64,000 bases of DNA from Georgenia sp. EYE_87 (GCF_023148685.1 NZ_JAHXNL010000004.1:72594-136593), one strand, 5' to 3'; numbered from the stretch's first letter, positions 40,716-49,583 are shown. Notes: generated by a model from the letters alone, not told the origin. Translations and numbers: made by a program.

Positions 40716-41378
40716 CTACCGGCGCAGCACCCTCCGGGCCAGGTGGTTGCCGAGGAACTGCACCAGCTGCACGATCACGACGATGACCAGGACGGTGACG
40801 TACGTGACCACCCAGTCGAACCGCTGGTAGCCCTGGGTGAGCGCGAAGTTACCGAGGCCGCCGCCGCCCACGATGCCCGCCAGGGCGGACATGTCCACCA
40901 CGGCGACGAAGAGGAACGTGTAGCCCAGGATCAGCGGCGCCAGCGCCTCCGGGATGATCACCGTGCGGATGATCCGCATGGGGGAGGCGCCCATCGACCG
41001 GGCCGCCTCGATCACCCCGGGGTCGAGGGCCACGAGATTCTGCTCTACGATCCGCGCGGTCGCGAAGGAGGCCATGGTCGCCGCCGGCACGATGAAGGCG
41101 TCGGTCCCGATCCGCGACCCGGTCAGGGTGATCGTGAGGGGCCCGATCGCGGTGATGAAGATGACGAACGGGATCGGCCGCACGAAGTTCACCAGCACGT
41201 TCAGCGCCGCGAAGACGTAGCGGTTCTCGAGCAGGCCGCCCCGCCGGGTTGTGTACAGCACCAGGCCCAGCACGAGCCCGATCGCGCCACCGATCCCGAG
41301 CGAGAGCGCGACGATGTAGAGGGTCTCCCAGAACGCCTGGAGGAAGACCGGCCAGTCGTTCGCCCAGTCGAACTTCAT
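40716..41378 (-). CDS. metI: Methionine ABC transporter permease MetI
   Basis: 220-residue inner-membrane permease of the MetI type with about five membrane segments. The ATPase-docking EAA loop is IEAARSMGASPMRIIRTVIIP near residue 140 and the N-terminal ETLYIVALSLGIGGAIG is characteristic. It forms the D-/L-methionine importer with the ATPase and lipoprotein encoded just upstream. The ATG at 41378 overlaps the metN stop (ATGA). It is the first chromosomal gene beyond the tRNA-Lys attachment site, transcribed toward it. Confidence 0.95.
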   Translation of the reverse strand: MKFDWANDWPVFLQAFWETLYIVALSLGIGGAIGLVLGLVLYTTRRGGLLENRYVFAALNVLVNFVRPIPFVIFITAIGPLTITLTGSRIGTDAFIVPAATMASFATARIVEQNLVALDPGVIEAARSMGASPMRIIRTVIIPEALAPLILGYTFLFVAVVDMSALAGIVGGGGLGNFALTQGYQRFDWVVTYVTVLVIVVIVQLVQFLGNHLARRVLRR

Positions 41379-42421
41379 GAGCGCTCCCTCCCCGCCAACG
41401 ACGGGTAGTCCTCGACGGTGGTGAACGTGCGCAGCTCGGCGAGCGCCTGGTCGATGGCCGCCGGCTCGCCGGTCAGGGCGAGCGTCAGCGAGCCGAAGGG
41501 GCGCTCACCGATCTCGGTGATCCCGCCGTAGACGATGGCACCGTCCACCTCCCGGTCGGCGATGGTGCGCATGATGCGAGCGGAGGAACCGGTGTCCTCC
41601 TGCACCGCGACGGTGACCAGCGTCCCGGGGTGGCTCGCCGCCAGGCGGGCGAGCACCTCGGGGCTCGGCCGGTCGCGCAGCGACGTGCCGACGAAGCGCC
41701 GGGTCGCCTCCTGCTGCGGGCGGGAGAAGACGTCGTAGACGGCGCCCATCTCGACGACCCGCCCGTGCTCCATGACCGCCACCCGGTCGCACAGGTACTT
41801 CACCACGTCCATCTCGTGCGTGATCACCACGATCGTCAGGCCAAGCTCGGAGTTCACCCGGCGCAGCAGCCCCAGCACCTCGCGGGTGGTCTCCGGGTCG
41901 AGCGCGGAGGTCGCCTCGTCGGCCAGCAGGATCTTCGGATGGCTGGCGAGCGCGCGGGCGATGCCGACGCGCTGCTTCTGCCCGCCGGAGAGCTCCGCCG
42001 GCCGCGCCTGCGCCTTGTCCGAGAGGCCGACGAACTGCAGCAGCTCGGCCACCCGGGCCCGTCGGCGGTCGGCCTCCCACCCGGCCACCCGCAGCGGGTA
42101 CGCCACGTTCTCCGAGACGGACTTGGAGGAGAAGAGGTTGAACTGCTGGAACACCATGCCGATGTCCGTGCGCAGCGGCCGCAGCTGCTTCTCGCTGAGG
42201 GAGGAGACGGTGTGGCCGTGCACCCACACGGTCCCGGAGGTCGCCCGCTCCAGGCCGTTGATGAGCCGGACGAGCGTGGACTTTCCGGCACCGGAGTAGC
42301 CGATGACCCCGAAGATCTCGCCCTCGTCGATGTCGAGCGTGACGTCCTCGACGGCGTGCACGGCCTTCGGTCCCTCGCCGAAGGTCTTGTGCACGCCGTC
42401 GAACCGGATGATCGGACTCAT
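41375..42421 (-). CDS. metN: Methionine ABC transporter ATPase MetN
   Basis: 348-residue ATP-binding subunit. Walker A is GYSGAGKS at 41-48, the ABC signature LSGGQ at 144-148 and Walker B ILLADEATSALDP follows. The C-terminal 90 residues (VTVAVQEDTGSSARIMRTIADREVDGAIV) form the NIL/ACT-type regulatory domain through which methionine inhibits transport, confirming the methionine family rather than a generic importer. Coupled to metI by ATGA overlap, and 43 bases after the metQ stop. Confidence 0.97.
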   Translation of the reverse strand: MSPIIRFDGVHKTFGEGPKAVHAVEDVTLDIDEGEIFGVIGYSGAGKSTLVRLINGLERATSGTVWVHGHTVSSLSEKQLRPLRTDIGMVFQQFNLFSSKSVSENVAYPLRVAGWEADRRRARVAELLQFVGLSDKAQARPAELSGGQKQRVGIARALASHPKILLADEATSALDPETTREVLGLLRRVNSELGLTIVVITHEMDVVKYLCDRVAVMEHGRVVEMGAVYDVFSRPQQEATRRFVGTSLRDRPSPEVLARLAASHPGTLVTVAVQEDTGSSARIMRTIADREVDGAIVYGGITEIGERPFGSLTLALTGEPAAIDQALAELRTFTTVEDYPSLAGRERS

Positions 42422-42464
42422 GCGCCCATCTTCCCGGCGACGGGCGTCCGCCGCCCGGCGGGTG

Positions 42465-43355
42465 TCATTCGGCGATGCTCGCCTGGACCTCGGCGAGGAT
42501 CTCCTGGAGCTCCTCGGCGCTCTGGTCGGCCAGCGAGGCGGTGCCGCCCGCGGACTCCTGCAGCGCCTCGGTCACCCCGGGGGACTTGTGAATCTCGACG
42601 AGCTGCTGGTACGTCTCGTTGTCGGCGTCCTCGGCGCGCGAGACCCACACGTTGATGTACGGGCGGGCGCCCTCGGACTCGGCGCTGTCGGCGAAGAGCG
42701 CGTCCTCGGGGTTGAGGCCGGCGTCGTCGATGAAGTCGTTGTTGACGATGGAGGCGTCGACCGAGTCGAGGGAGACGACCGTCTGGTTCGCGTCGACGGG
42801 CGTGACGGTGACCTTCGACTCCTCCGCGACGACGTCCGTCGGGTCGGGCACGACGCCCGCGTCGTCGGCGAGGGTGACGAGGCCGGCCTCCTCGAGGACG
42901 AAGAGGGCGCGGGCCTGGTTGGTGACGTCGTTCGGGATCGCGATCTCGCCGCCCTCGGGGATGTCCTCGACCGCGTCGTGCTTCAGGGAGTACAGCGCGA
43001 GCGGGTACACGGCGGTGGCGCCGATCGGGGTCAGGTCCTGCCCGTCGGCCTCGTTGTACTGGGCCAGGTAGAGGATGTGCTGGAACTGGTTGAGGTCGAG
43101 GTCGCCGTCCGTGAGCGCCGGGTTGGGCTGGGTGTACTCGGTGAAGTCGACGATCTCGACGGCGATGCCCTCCTCCTCGGCGAGGTCCTCGAAGATGGGC
43201 CACTGCGGGTCCGAGGCACCGACCACGCCGATGCGCACGGGGTTGTCCTCGGTGCCCTTCTCGGCACTGTCGGCGTCCGAGCCGCCACAGGCGGCCAGGG
43301 TGAGGGCGAGGGCGGCGGACGCTCCGAGAGCGGCGCGGCGGCGCAGGTTGAGCAT
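42465..43355 (-). CDS. metQ: Methionine-binding lipoprotein MetQ
   Basis: 296-residue NLPA-family lipoprotein. The signal peptide ends with the lipobox TLAACG (Cys about residue 22). The mature domain has the typical EEEGIAVEIVDFTEYTQPN, QHILYLAQYN and AIPNDVTNQARAL segments that form the methionine pocket. The ATG at 43355 has GAAGGA upstream; a longer frame to 43472 lacks a signal-peptide layout and is rejected. First gene of the metQNI operon. I looked for a SAM or other methionine riboswitch in the 250-base leader and did not find a convincing one. Confidence 0.95.
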   Translation of the reverse strand: MLNLRRRAALGASAALALTLAACGGSDADSAEKGTEDNPVRIGVVGASDPQWPIFEDLAEEEGIAVEIVDFTEYTQPNPALTDGDLDLNQFQHILYLAQYNEADGQDLTPIGATAVYPLALYSLKHDAVEDIPEGGEIAIPNDVTNQARALFVLEEAGLVTLADDAGVVPDPTDVVAEESKVTVTPVDANQTVVSLDSVDASIVNNDFIDDAGLNPEDALFADSAESEGARPYINVWVSRAEDADNETYQQLVEIHKSPGVTEALQESAGGTASLADQSAEELQEILAEVQASIAE

Positions 43356-43614
43356 GTCAGTCCTTCGGGGTCGGTCCGGCCCGCCGGAGGGTGACGGGGA
43401 CCGGGGAGCCACCCGGATCGGCGGCTCGACTGCATCCAGGGAACCTTGTGAGGACCCCTGCCCGAAAGCCATGGACCCCTACGTCTCAGATGATGAGCGG
43501 CTGTCGGTGCTTGTTGAGTCGTACCTCACACTGCCGTTCCCGCGGTGGGTCGCCCCCGAGGCCCGCGGCTGGCCGCCGTCTGCGCCGGAGCGGGGCGCGC
43601 GGTAGGTTGACCGC

Positions 43615-44526
43615 GTGTCAAAGCCGATCGTGACCCTCGCAACCTGCGCGGCGCTGCCCCAGCTCTCCGAGGATGATGCCCCCCTGCCCGACGCGCTGGC
43701 CGAGCGCGGCATCGAGCCGCGCGTCGCCGTCTGGGACGACCCGAGCGTGGACTGGTCCGCGGCGGGGACCGTCGTCGTCCGTTCCGTCAGCGACTACGCG
43801 CCCCGGCGTGAGGAGTTCGTGCGCTGGGCCGAGTCCGTGCCCCGGATCTGCAACCACGCCGACGTCATCCGCTGGAACACGGACAAGCATTACCTGCTCG
43901 AGCTGGAGAAGCGCGGGATGCCGACCATCCCGACCGTGTGGCTCGAGCCGGAGCGCAACCTCAGCAAGCACCAGGTGCACACGCGCTTTCCCGCGGGCGG
44001 GGACTTCGTGGTCAAGCCGGCCGTCTCCTCCGGCGCCCACGACACGGGTCGCTACACCGCGGTGGACGCCGTCTCCCGCCAGCAGGCGATCGGGCACGCG
44101 ATGGACCTGCTCTCGCAGGGGCGGGCCGTCATGGTGCAGCGCTACCTGGAGTCGGTCGACCAGCGTGGCGAGACGGCGCTGATCTTCATGAACGGGCTGG
44201 TCTCGCACGCCGTCGAGAAGGAGGCCATGCTCCACGGGCCCTTCCGCGGCGAGGTGGACGCCCCGGAGGAGGTCGCGCACGCCCGGCAGGCCACCGAGGC
44301 CGAGTGGCGCCTCGGCGAGGAGGCCCGCAAGGCGATCCACTCCTACATCAAGGAACGGATGGGCCGCGACGAGCAGCTCACCTTCTGCCGCATCGACGTC
44401 GTCGAGGGCGAGGACGGCTTGCACGTCATGGAGGTGGGGCTGGTGGACGCCTCGCTCTACCTGTCCACCACGCCGGGCGCGGTGGACAACTTCGCCGACG
44501 CGATCGCGGTGCGCGCCTTCTGGTGA
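43615..44526 (+). CDS. ATP-grasp domain protein
   Basis: 303-residue cytoplasmic protein. The central and C-terminal parts have the ATP-grasp pattern: a lysine in DFVVKPAVSSGAHDTGRY (glycine-rich loop, about residues 124-141), MVQRYLESVDQRGETALIF and the metal-binding end FCRIDVVEGEDGLHVMEVGLVD. Members of this branch ligate a carboxylate to an amine with ATP, for example in small-peptide or antibiotic biosynthesis, but many are uncharacterised housekeeping genes in actinobacteria. The start is GTG 43615; no ATG fits the N-terminal strand KPIVTLATC. It converges on tRNA-His with a strong hairpin between. Confidence 0.85.
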   Translation: MSKPIVTLATCAALPQLSEDDAPLPDALAERGIEPRVAVWDDPSVDWSAAGTVVVRSVSDYAPRREEFVRWAESVPRICNHADVIRWNTDKHYLLELEKRGMPTIPTVWLEPERNLSKHQVHTRFPAGGDFVVKPAVSSGAHDTGRYTAVDAVSRQQAIGHAMDLLSQGRAVMVQRYLESVDQRGETALIFMNGLVSHAVEKEAMLHGPFRGEVDAPEEVAHARQATEAEWRLGEEARKAIHSYIKERMGRDEQLTFCRIDVVEGEDGLHVMEVGLVDASLYLSTTPGAVDNFADAIAVRAFW

Positions 44527-44552
44527 CGAGGCGCCCGGACCGGGCGTGAACG

Positions 44553-44588
44553 AGGAAGGGCGGGCCGCCGGAGCGGCCCGCCCTTCCT
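44553..44588. terminator. Bidirectional terminator between ATP-grasp gene and tRNA-His
   Basis: Perfect 16-base stem (AGGAAGGGCGGGCCGC and complement) with a 4-base CGGA loop, 26 bases after the ATP-grasp stop and 7 bases beyond the tRNA-His 3' end. It can stop transcription from both sides. Confidence 0.85.
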
Positions 44589-44594
44589 GAATGG

Positions 44595-44668
44595 GGTGAG
44601 TGACGGGACTTGAACCCGCGACATCCGCGACCACAACGCGGCGCTCTACCAGCTGAGCTACACCCACC
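44595..44668 (-). tRNA. tRNA-His (GTG)
   Basis: 74 nucleotides including the extra G at position -1 that pairs with C73, a hallmark of tRNA-His. Acceptor GTGGGTG/CACTCAC, anticodon GTG in loop TTGTGGT, T-arm CGCGGGTTCAAGTCCCG. No encoded CCA. It lies downstream of the oligoribonuclease gene on the same strand. Confidence 0.95.
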
Positions 44669-44755
44669 ATCGCTGCACGCGATCACCCGCGGCAACAGTG
44701 GACGAGCATAGCCGATCTGCGGGGTCCGGCTGTAACTCGTCCGCCGTGGTCTGGG

Positions 44756-45490
44756 TCACGCCGGCGCGTCGGCGCTCCGCCCGAGCCCGGCCGCCGCGGC
44801 GCCGTGGGCGGCGTCCTCGGTGGCCTTCTCCTCGAGCGCCGCCTCCTGCGCCAGCGCCTCGACGACGGCGGAGGTGGGGGCCGCGGCCACCGCGGCGGCA
44901 GCCGCCCGGGCGGTGGGGGAGTCGGGCCCCTCGTCCTCCGGGAACAGCACGGCGCGGTAGTACCGCAGCTCGTCGATCGACTCGAGGATGTCGGCCAGCG
45001 CGCGGTGCCCGCCGTTCTTGGCCGGGGACTGGAAGTACGCCCGCGGGTACCAGCGGCGCGCGAGCTCCTTGATCGAGGAGACGTCGATGATCCGGTAGTG
45101 CAGGTGGTCGACCAGCTCGGGCATGTCGCGGGCGAGGAACGACCGGTCCGTGCCGACGGAGTTGCCCGCCAGCGGGGCCCTGCGCGGCTCCGGCACCCAC
45201 CGGCGCACGTACTCGAGCACCTTCTCCTGCGCGTCGGCCATGGTCAGGCCCGCGGCGAGCTCCTCGAGCAGCCCGGAGGTGGTGTGCATCGTCCGCACGA
45301 CGTCGTTCATCTGCTCCACCGACCCCGGGGTGGGGGCGATGACCAGGTCGATGCCGGCGTCGACCGGGACGAGCTCCGAGTCGGTGACGACGACGGCCAC
45401 CTCGATGAGGGCGTCCTTCTCGAGGTCCAGCCCGGTCATCTCGCAGTCGATCCAGACGATCGGGTCCGTGGGTGCGGTGTTTCGGCTCAC
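44756..45490 (-). CDS. orn: Oligoribonuclease
   Basis: 244-residue DEDDh 3'-5' exonuclease that degrades very short RNAs, including cyclic-di-GMP breakdown products, to mononucleotides. Metal ligands: Asp15 and Glu17 (WIDCEMTGLD), an aspartate in GNSVGTDRSFLARDMPEL, and His/Asp in HRALADILESIDEL. The C-terminal 55 residues beyond the catalytic domain are an Ala/Glu-rich tail often seen in actinobacterial Orn. GTG 45490 is the preferred start; it gives the normal short N-terminus, although no strong Shine-Dalgarno is visible, and the frame stays open upstream through a tRNA-like sequence. Confidence 0.95.
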   Translation of the reverse strand: MSRNTAPTDPIVWIDCEMTGLDLEKDALIEVAVVVTDSELVPVDAGIDLVIAPTPGSVEQMNDVVRTMHTTSGLLEELAAGLTMADAQEKVLEYVRRWVPEPRRAPLAGNSVGTDRSFLARDMPELVDHLHYRIIDVSSIKELARRWYPRAYFQSPAKNGGHRALADILESIDELRYYRAVLFPEDEGPDSPTARAAAAAVAAAPTSAVVEALAQEAALEEKATEDAAHGAAAAGLGRSADAPA

Positions 45491-45503
45491 CGGGCCAGGG
45501 TAC

Positions 45504-45537
45504 GGCGCACCCAACCGGACTCGAACCTGCAACCTGA
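45504..45537 (-). tRNA. Fragment resembling a tRNA 3' half
   Basis: On the minus strand, GCAGGTTCGAGTCCGGT followed by an acceptor-like GGGTGC resembles a T-arm plus 3' acceptor strand. The T-stem has one mismatch and one wobble, and no D-arm or anticodon arm precedes it, so it is not a functional tRNA. It could be a remnant left by an old insertion near the orn/tRNA-Arg region. Confidence 0.3.
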
Positions 45538-45637
45538 CTGGACCCTGCGGGATGCGAAGCCTCACCCGGCGACATCGGCGCGCTTTCACAAGACCGTACG
45601 GGGACGAGCGCCTGCGCAGGCTAACCTTTCTGCCCGA

Positions 45638-45710
45638 GCCCCCGTAGCTCAGCGGATAGAGCACCCGCCTTCTAAGCGGATGGCCGCAGGTTCGAACCCT
45701 GCCGGGGGCG
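45638..45710 (+). tRNA. tRNA-Arg (TCT)
   Basis: 73 nucleotides: acceptor GCCCCCG/CGGGGGC, D-arm AGCTCAGCGGATAGAGC, anticodon TCT in loop CTTCTAA (reads AGA), T-arm CGCAGGTTCGAACCCTGC. Discriminator G, no encoded CCA. AGA is a rare codon in a genome this GC-rich. Confidence 0.95.
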
Positions 45711-45786
45711 CAGTTCTGCCCGGGCCGATACCCGGCGCGCGGCGCGCTTGCGCCGGGACCGCGCGCCGATCACCGACAATGGGCCG

Positions 45787-47412
45787 GTGACAACGCTGAA
45801 CCTTGATCGCCGTGCCGCACCCGGGGACGGTTCGGCGCCGGACGAGGACGGGGCGGGGGCCCGCGGCCCGCGCGTCTCCGTCGTCACCGACCTGCAGGCG
45901 GACGTCGACCGCGTCGCGTTCCCCCTCGACCTGCCCGGCGCGACCGAGCTGCGGGAGCTGCGCGAGCAGGTCCTCACGCAGACCGGCGCCCGCCTCCTCC
46001 CGCGCCTCCGCCGCACCGACGCCCCCGCCGTCGTCGTGCTCGGCGGCTCCTCCGGCGTCGGCAAGTCCACCGTCCTGAACTCCCTGCTCGGCGACGAGGT
46101 CAGCGACGCCGGCGTCCTGCGGCCCACCACCCGCCGCGCCGTCGTCGCGGTCCACCCCGTCGACGCGCCCGCCCTCGACGGCCAGCCGCTCGCGGAGCTG
46201 GCCACGGTGGTCACCCACCCCGAGGTGCCCGCCGGGCTCGCCCTCCTCGACGCGCCCGACCTGAACTCCGTGCACGCGAGCAACCGCTCGCTCGCCAACC
46301 GGCTCCTGGAGACGGCCGACCTGTGGGTGTTCGTCACCACGGCGTCGCGTTACGGCGACGCGCTGCCCTGGCACCTGCTCACCGAGGCGCACGGGCGCGG
46401 CATCTCCACCGCCGTCGTCCTCAACCGGCTGCCGGCGCGGGTCCGCGTCCCCGTGCGCCGGGACCTGCTCGAGCGCATGGACGCCCTCGGCCTCGGCTCC
46501 GCACCGCTCTTCGTCGTCCCCGAGACCGGGCCCCGCGAGGGCCCGCTCGACCCCGGCGTCGTGGCCGAGCTGAAGGAGTGGCTCGCGCTGGTGGCGGACC
46601 GGCGCCGGTCCGCGGGCCTCGTGCGCCGGACCACCCGCGGGGTGTGGGGCGGGCTGCGCGAGCAGCTCCTGGCCCTGGCTGCCGGCGCCGACGCGCAGGT
46701 CGAGGCGGTGGAGACCCTCCGCCGGCTCGCCGAGGAGGCGTCCGAGGCTCCCGTCCGCGCGTTGACGGACGCGCTGCGCGAGGGGCGGGCCGGCCTCGGC
46801 GCCCCTGCCACCCGGTGGCTGTCCCTGGCCTCCACCGGCGGCCACCTCGCCCCTCTGGTCCAGGAGGGCGCGCGCGTGCGCCACGGCCGCAACGGGCGGG
46901 ACCTGGCCGCGCGCGACGCGGCCGTCTCGGCCCTGGCCGAGGAGGCGGCAGCGGCGGTGGTGCTGGTGGTGGCCGACGCGATCCGGGGCGCCGCCGACGG
47001 CGTCCGGCGAGCCTGGGAGCCGGCGTCGTCCGGGGCGCGCGGGCTGGGCCCGGCGGTGCCGGAGCCGGCCCGCGGCCGCAGCCTCGGCGCCGCTCGCGAG
47101 GTGGTCGAGCAGTGGCGCGCCGGCGTGCGGGCCGCGGTGCCCGACGGCGGAGCCGCGCAGGTGCTCGGACCTGCCGGTCTTGCCGGGCTCGTCGTCGCCG
47201 CGGCCGCCGGCGTCGCGGGCGCCGACGGTGCGGCCCGGCGGCTGACCGGCGGCGACACGCTGGTCGACGCCGCCCGGACGGACCTGGTCCAGCGCGCCGG
47301 TGCCGTCGTGCGCGCGACCGTCGAGCCCTACCTGACGGAGCTGGACGCGCTCCCGGTGCAGCCGGGCACCGCGCTCCGGCTCCGGGCGACCGAGCTCAAG
47401 GAGCACGCATGA
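45787..47412 (+). CDS. Dynamin-like GTPase, first of a pair
   Basis: 541-residue P-loop GTPase. G1/Walker A is GGSSGVGKST at 86-95, with G3 LLDAPDLNS near residue 160. The G4 position reads VLNRLPA instead of NKxD, so guanine specificity may be weak or it may act only with its partner. The C-terminal 300 residues are long helices with Ala-rich hydrophobic stretches (AAAAVVLVVADAI, GLAGLVVAAAAGVAGA) that could touch a membrane. The GTG at 45787 fits the family; a frame from 45748 has no binding site. Its stop overlaps the second GTPase by ATGA. Paired GTPases of this size are common in actinobacteria, but I know of no fixed function for this pair. Confidence 0.82.
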   Translation: MTTLNLDRRAAPGDGSAPDEDGAGARGPRVSVVTDLQADVDRVAFPLDLPGATELRELREQVLTQTGARLLPRLRRTDAPAVVVLGGSSGVGKSTVLNSLLGDEVSDAGVLRPTTRRAVVAVHPVDAPALDGQPLAELATVVTHPEVPAGLALLDAPDLNSVHASNRSLANRLLETADLWVFVTTASRYGDALPWHLLTEAHGRGISTAVVLNRLPARVRVPVRRDLLERMDALGLGSAPLFVVPETGPREGPLDPGVVAELKEWLALVADRRRSAGLVRRTTRGVWGGLREQLLALAAGADAQVEAVETLRRLAEEASEAPVRALTDALREGRAGLGAPATRWLSLASTGGHLAPLVQEGARVRHGRNGRDLAARDAAVSALAEEAAAAVVLVVADAIRGAADGVRRAWEPASSGARGLGPAVPEPARGRSLGAAREVVEQWRAGVRAAVPDGGAAQVLGPAGLAGLVVAAAAGVAGADGAARRLTGGDTLVDAARTDLVQRAGAVVRATVEPYLTELDALPVQPGTALRLRATELKEHA

Positions 47413-48893
47413 CCACGATCACCTCCCGACGCGCCGACGTCCTCCCGGACGTGGACGTCGACCTCGACGCCACCACGCTCGCCGAGCGCGCCGACACCCT
47501 CGCGCTGGCGCTCGACGCCGCGGGAGGCCTCGTCGACCCGCTGGACGCGGCCCGGGCCCACGCCGACCTGGACGCGGTCGCCGAGCGCCTCGCCCTCGGC
47601 GGGGACCGCACCGTCGTCGCCCTGGTCGGCGGGACCGGCTCGGGCAAGTCCTCCCTCTTCAACGCGATCTCCGGCCTGGAGTTCGCGGACGTCGGTGCGC
47701 TGCGCCCCACCACGGAGGTCGCGGCGGCCTGCGTGTGGGGCGGCGAGGCGGACCAGCTGCTCGACTTCCTCCAGGTCTCCCCGGACCGGCGCATCCAGCG
47801 TGAGTCGGAGCTCGACGGCGACCACGAGCGCGCGCTCGGCGGCATGGTCCTCCTCGACCTGCCCGACCACGACTCCGTCGCGGTGGAGCACGCCGTGCAG
47901 GTCGACCGCCTCCTGCCGCTCGTCGACCTGCTGGTGTGGGTCGTGGACCCGCAGAAGTACGCGGACAACGCGCTCCACGAGCGCTACCTCAGCGCGCTCG
48001 CGGGACGCAGCGAGAGCATGCTCGTGCTCGTCAACCAGGCGGACACCCTGACGGCGGGGGCGGTCGAGCGCGTCGTCGAGGACGTCCGCCAGCTCCTCGC
48101 CGCGGACGGGCTGCCCGACGTCCGCGTGCTCGCGACCTCGGCGCTGGCGCACGCCGGCATCGACGAGGTCCGCGCGGTCCTCGCGGAGGCGGTCGGCCGG
48201 CCCTCGGTGTCGGTCCGGACCGCGCTGGCGGAGGTGGACGCGGTCTCCGCGCGGCTGGCCCACGCGGTGGGGGATCGGGAGGCGGACCTTGACGACGTCG
48301 GAGACGTCGCCGAGGAGCTGGCTCGCGCCGCCGGCGTGGACGCCGTGGCCGACTCGGTGCGGACGGCCGTCGGCGCGTCCCGCGGCGGTGCGGTGGCCCC
48401 GCCCGAGCCGCCCGCGGACGCGACCGTCGCCGCCGTGCGTGACGGCTGGGTCGGCCGTGCCCAGGAGGGGCTGCCCGGCCCCTGGGCCGCCGCCGTCGAC
48501 GCCGCGGTCCCCGGCCCCGCCGTCCTGCGGGAGGCGGTGGTCTTAGCCGTCGGGGAGGTCCCGCTGCCGCCCGCCCGGTCCGGGCGTGCGGGCCGGTTCG
48601 TCGCGGCGGCCGCGGCCCTGACCGCCGGCGCCGTCGTGTGGCTGGTGCTGGCGCTGCTGCTGTCGCTGCCGTGGCTGGCCGTGGCGGTGCCGCCGGTGGC
48701 CGGGCTCGTCGCCGCGTGGTTCCTGCTCTCCTGCGCCGCCTCGGTCCGGCGCGAGGACGCCTCGGCGGCCGCCGAGGCGTACCGGTCGGCCGTGCTGGAC
48801 CGCACCGCCGCGGTGGTCCGCGAGACGCTCGCCGAGCCGGCTCGTGACGTCCTGCGCCGGCACCGCACGCTCCGCGCCGCGCTCGGCCGCTGA
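47409..48893 (+). CDS. Dynamin-like/YfjP-type membrane GTPase, second of a pair
   Basis: 494-residue GTPase. G1 is GGTGSGKSS at 74-82, G3 LLDLPDHDSV near 158 and a standard G4-like NQAD near 213, so this partner has a complete nucleotide pocket. Two or three adjacent membrane segments lie at about residues 400-445 (FVAAAAALTAGAVVWLVLAL and LLSLPWLAVAVPPVAG), followed by a charged helix. ATG 47409 has AAGGAG upstream and overlaps the first GTPase stop. Tight coupling suggests the two form a heteromeric membrane-remodelling or stress GTPase, comparable in layout to mycobacterial IniA/IniC; that comparison is by architecture only. Confidence 0.85.
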   Translation: MTTITSRRADVLPDVDVDLDATTLAERADTLALALDAAGGLVDPLDAARAHADLDAVAERLALGGDRTVVALVGGTGSGKSSLFNAISGLEFADVGALRPTTEVAAACVWGGEADQLLDFLQVSPDRRIQRESELDGDHERALGGMVLLDLPDHDSVAVEHAVQVDRLLPLVDLLVWVVDPQKYADNALHERYLSALAGRSESMLVLVNQADTLTAGAVERVVEDVRQLLAADGLPDVRVLATSALAHAGIDEVRAVLAEAVGRPSVSVRTALAEVDAVSARLAHAVGDREADLDDVGDVAEELARAAGVDAVADSVRTAVGASRGGAVAPPEPPADATVAAVRDGWVGRAQEGLPGPWAAAVDAAVPGPAVLREAVVLAVGEVPLPPARSGRAGRFVAAAAALTAGAVVWLVLALLLSLPWLAVAVPPVAGLVAAWFLLSCAASVRREDASAAAEAYRSAVLDRTAAVVRETLAEPARDVLRRHRTLRAALGR

Positions 48894-49021
48894 CTCCACA
48901 GCCCACGGGCGGTGCCGCCGCGTCCACAGGACCGGGACCGGCGGCCGCCGGGGCCGGCCCGGGTACGGAACCGTGCCGTTCAGGGCCGGCGCCCGGCCGG
49001 CCCGCGAGCCGAGGAGCGAGC

Positions 49022-49582
49022 ATGAGCAACGAGATCCAGATCACCGTGCGCGGCTGGATGGGCAGCGACCCCGTCCGCCACGTCGGGCCGACCGGCGTCA
49101 CCCTCGCGATGTTCCGCGTGGGGTCGACGCCGCGTCTGCGCGACCGCGCCACCGGGGAGTTCCGCGACGGCGAGACCCAGTGGTTCACGGTCAAGGCGTG
49201 GCGCGACCTGGCCGAGAACGTCATCGCCAGCCTCAAGAAGGGCATGCCGGTGATCCTGCGGGGCACCCTGCGCACGGAGACGTGGCAGGGCGAGAACGGC
49301 GAGCGCTCGGCCAACGTCATCTCCGTCGACTCCATCGGCGCCGACCTCGGCACGGGCACCGCGCAGTTCGTCCGGACCGTGCGCGCCTCGGCGGCCGCGG
49401 AGCCCGGGGCCGGGGACGGGTCGGCCACCGGCGGGGACGCCACGCAGAGCCCGGGCGCGGGCCTGACCGGACCGGACGGGACCCGCTTCACCGGTCAGGA
49501 GCTGCCGGACGACCCGGACGAGGGCCTGGCCGACGAGCTGGCGGAGGAGCTCGCCGAGGCGGACGGGTACGCGCTGGCCTGA
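49022..49582 (+). CDS. Single-stranded DNA-binding protein (second-type SSB)
   Basis: 186-residue protein with an N-terminal OB fold (about residues 1-115: QITVRGWMGSDPVRHVGPTG, WFTVKAWRDLAENVIASLKKG). The C-terminal third is Gly/Ala/Asp/Glu-rich and disordered, but it ends in EADGYALA and lacks the acidic DDDIPF-type tip that recruits repair proteins in the main SSB. This suggests a secondary SSB, like SsbB of Streptomyces. ATG 49022 has GAGGAGCGA upstream. It converges with the HAD gene, whose stop is two bases from its own. Confidence 0.9.
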   Translation: MSNEIQITVRGWMGSDPVRHVGPTGVTLAMFRVGSTPRLRDRATGEFRDGETQWFTVKAWRDLAENVIASLKKGMPVILRGTLRTETWQGENGERSANVISVDSIGADLGTGTAQFVRTVRASAAAEPGAGDGSATGGDATQSPGAGLTGPDGTRFTGQELPDDPDEGLADELAEELAEADGYALA

Positions 49583-49583
49583 G

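Noticed and set aside
43356-43614. Possible SAM riboswitch upstream of metQ
   Set aside because: The leader has GC-rich stems and a GGGTGGC-like piece, but the ordered conserved elements of SAM-I, SAM-II or SAM-IV are not recognisable by eye.
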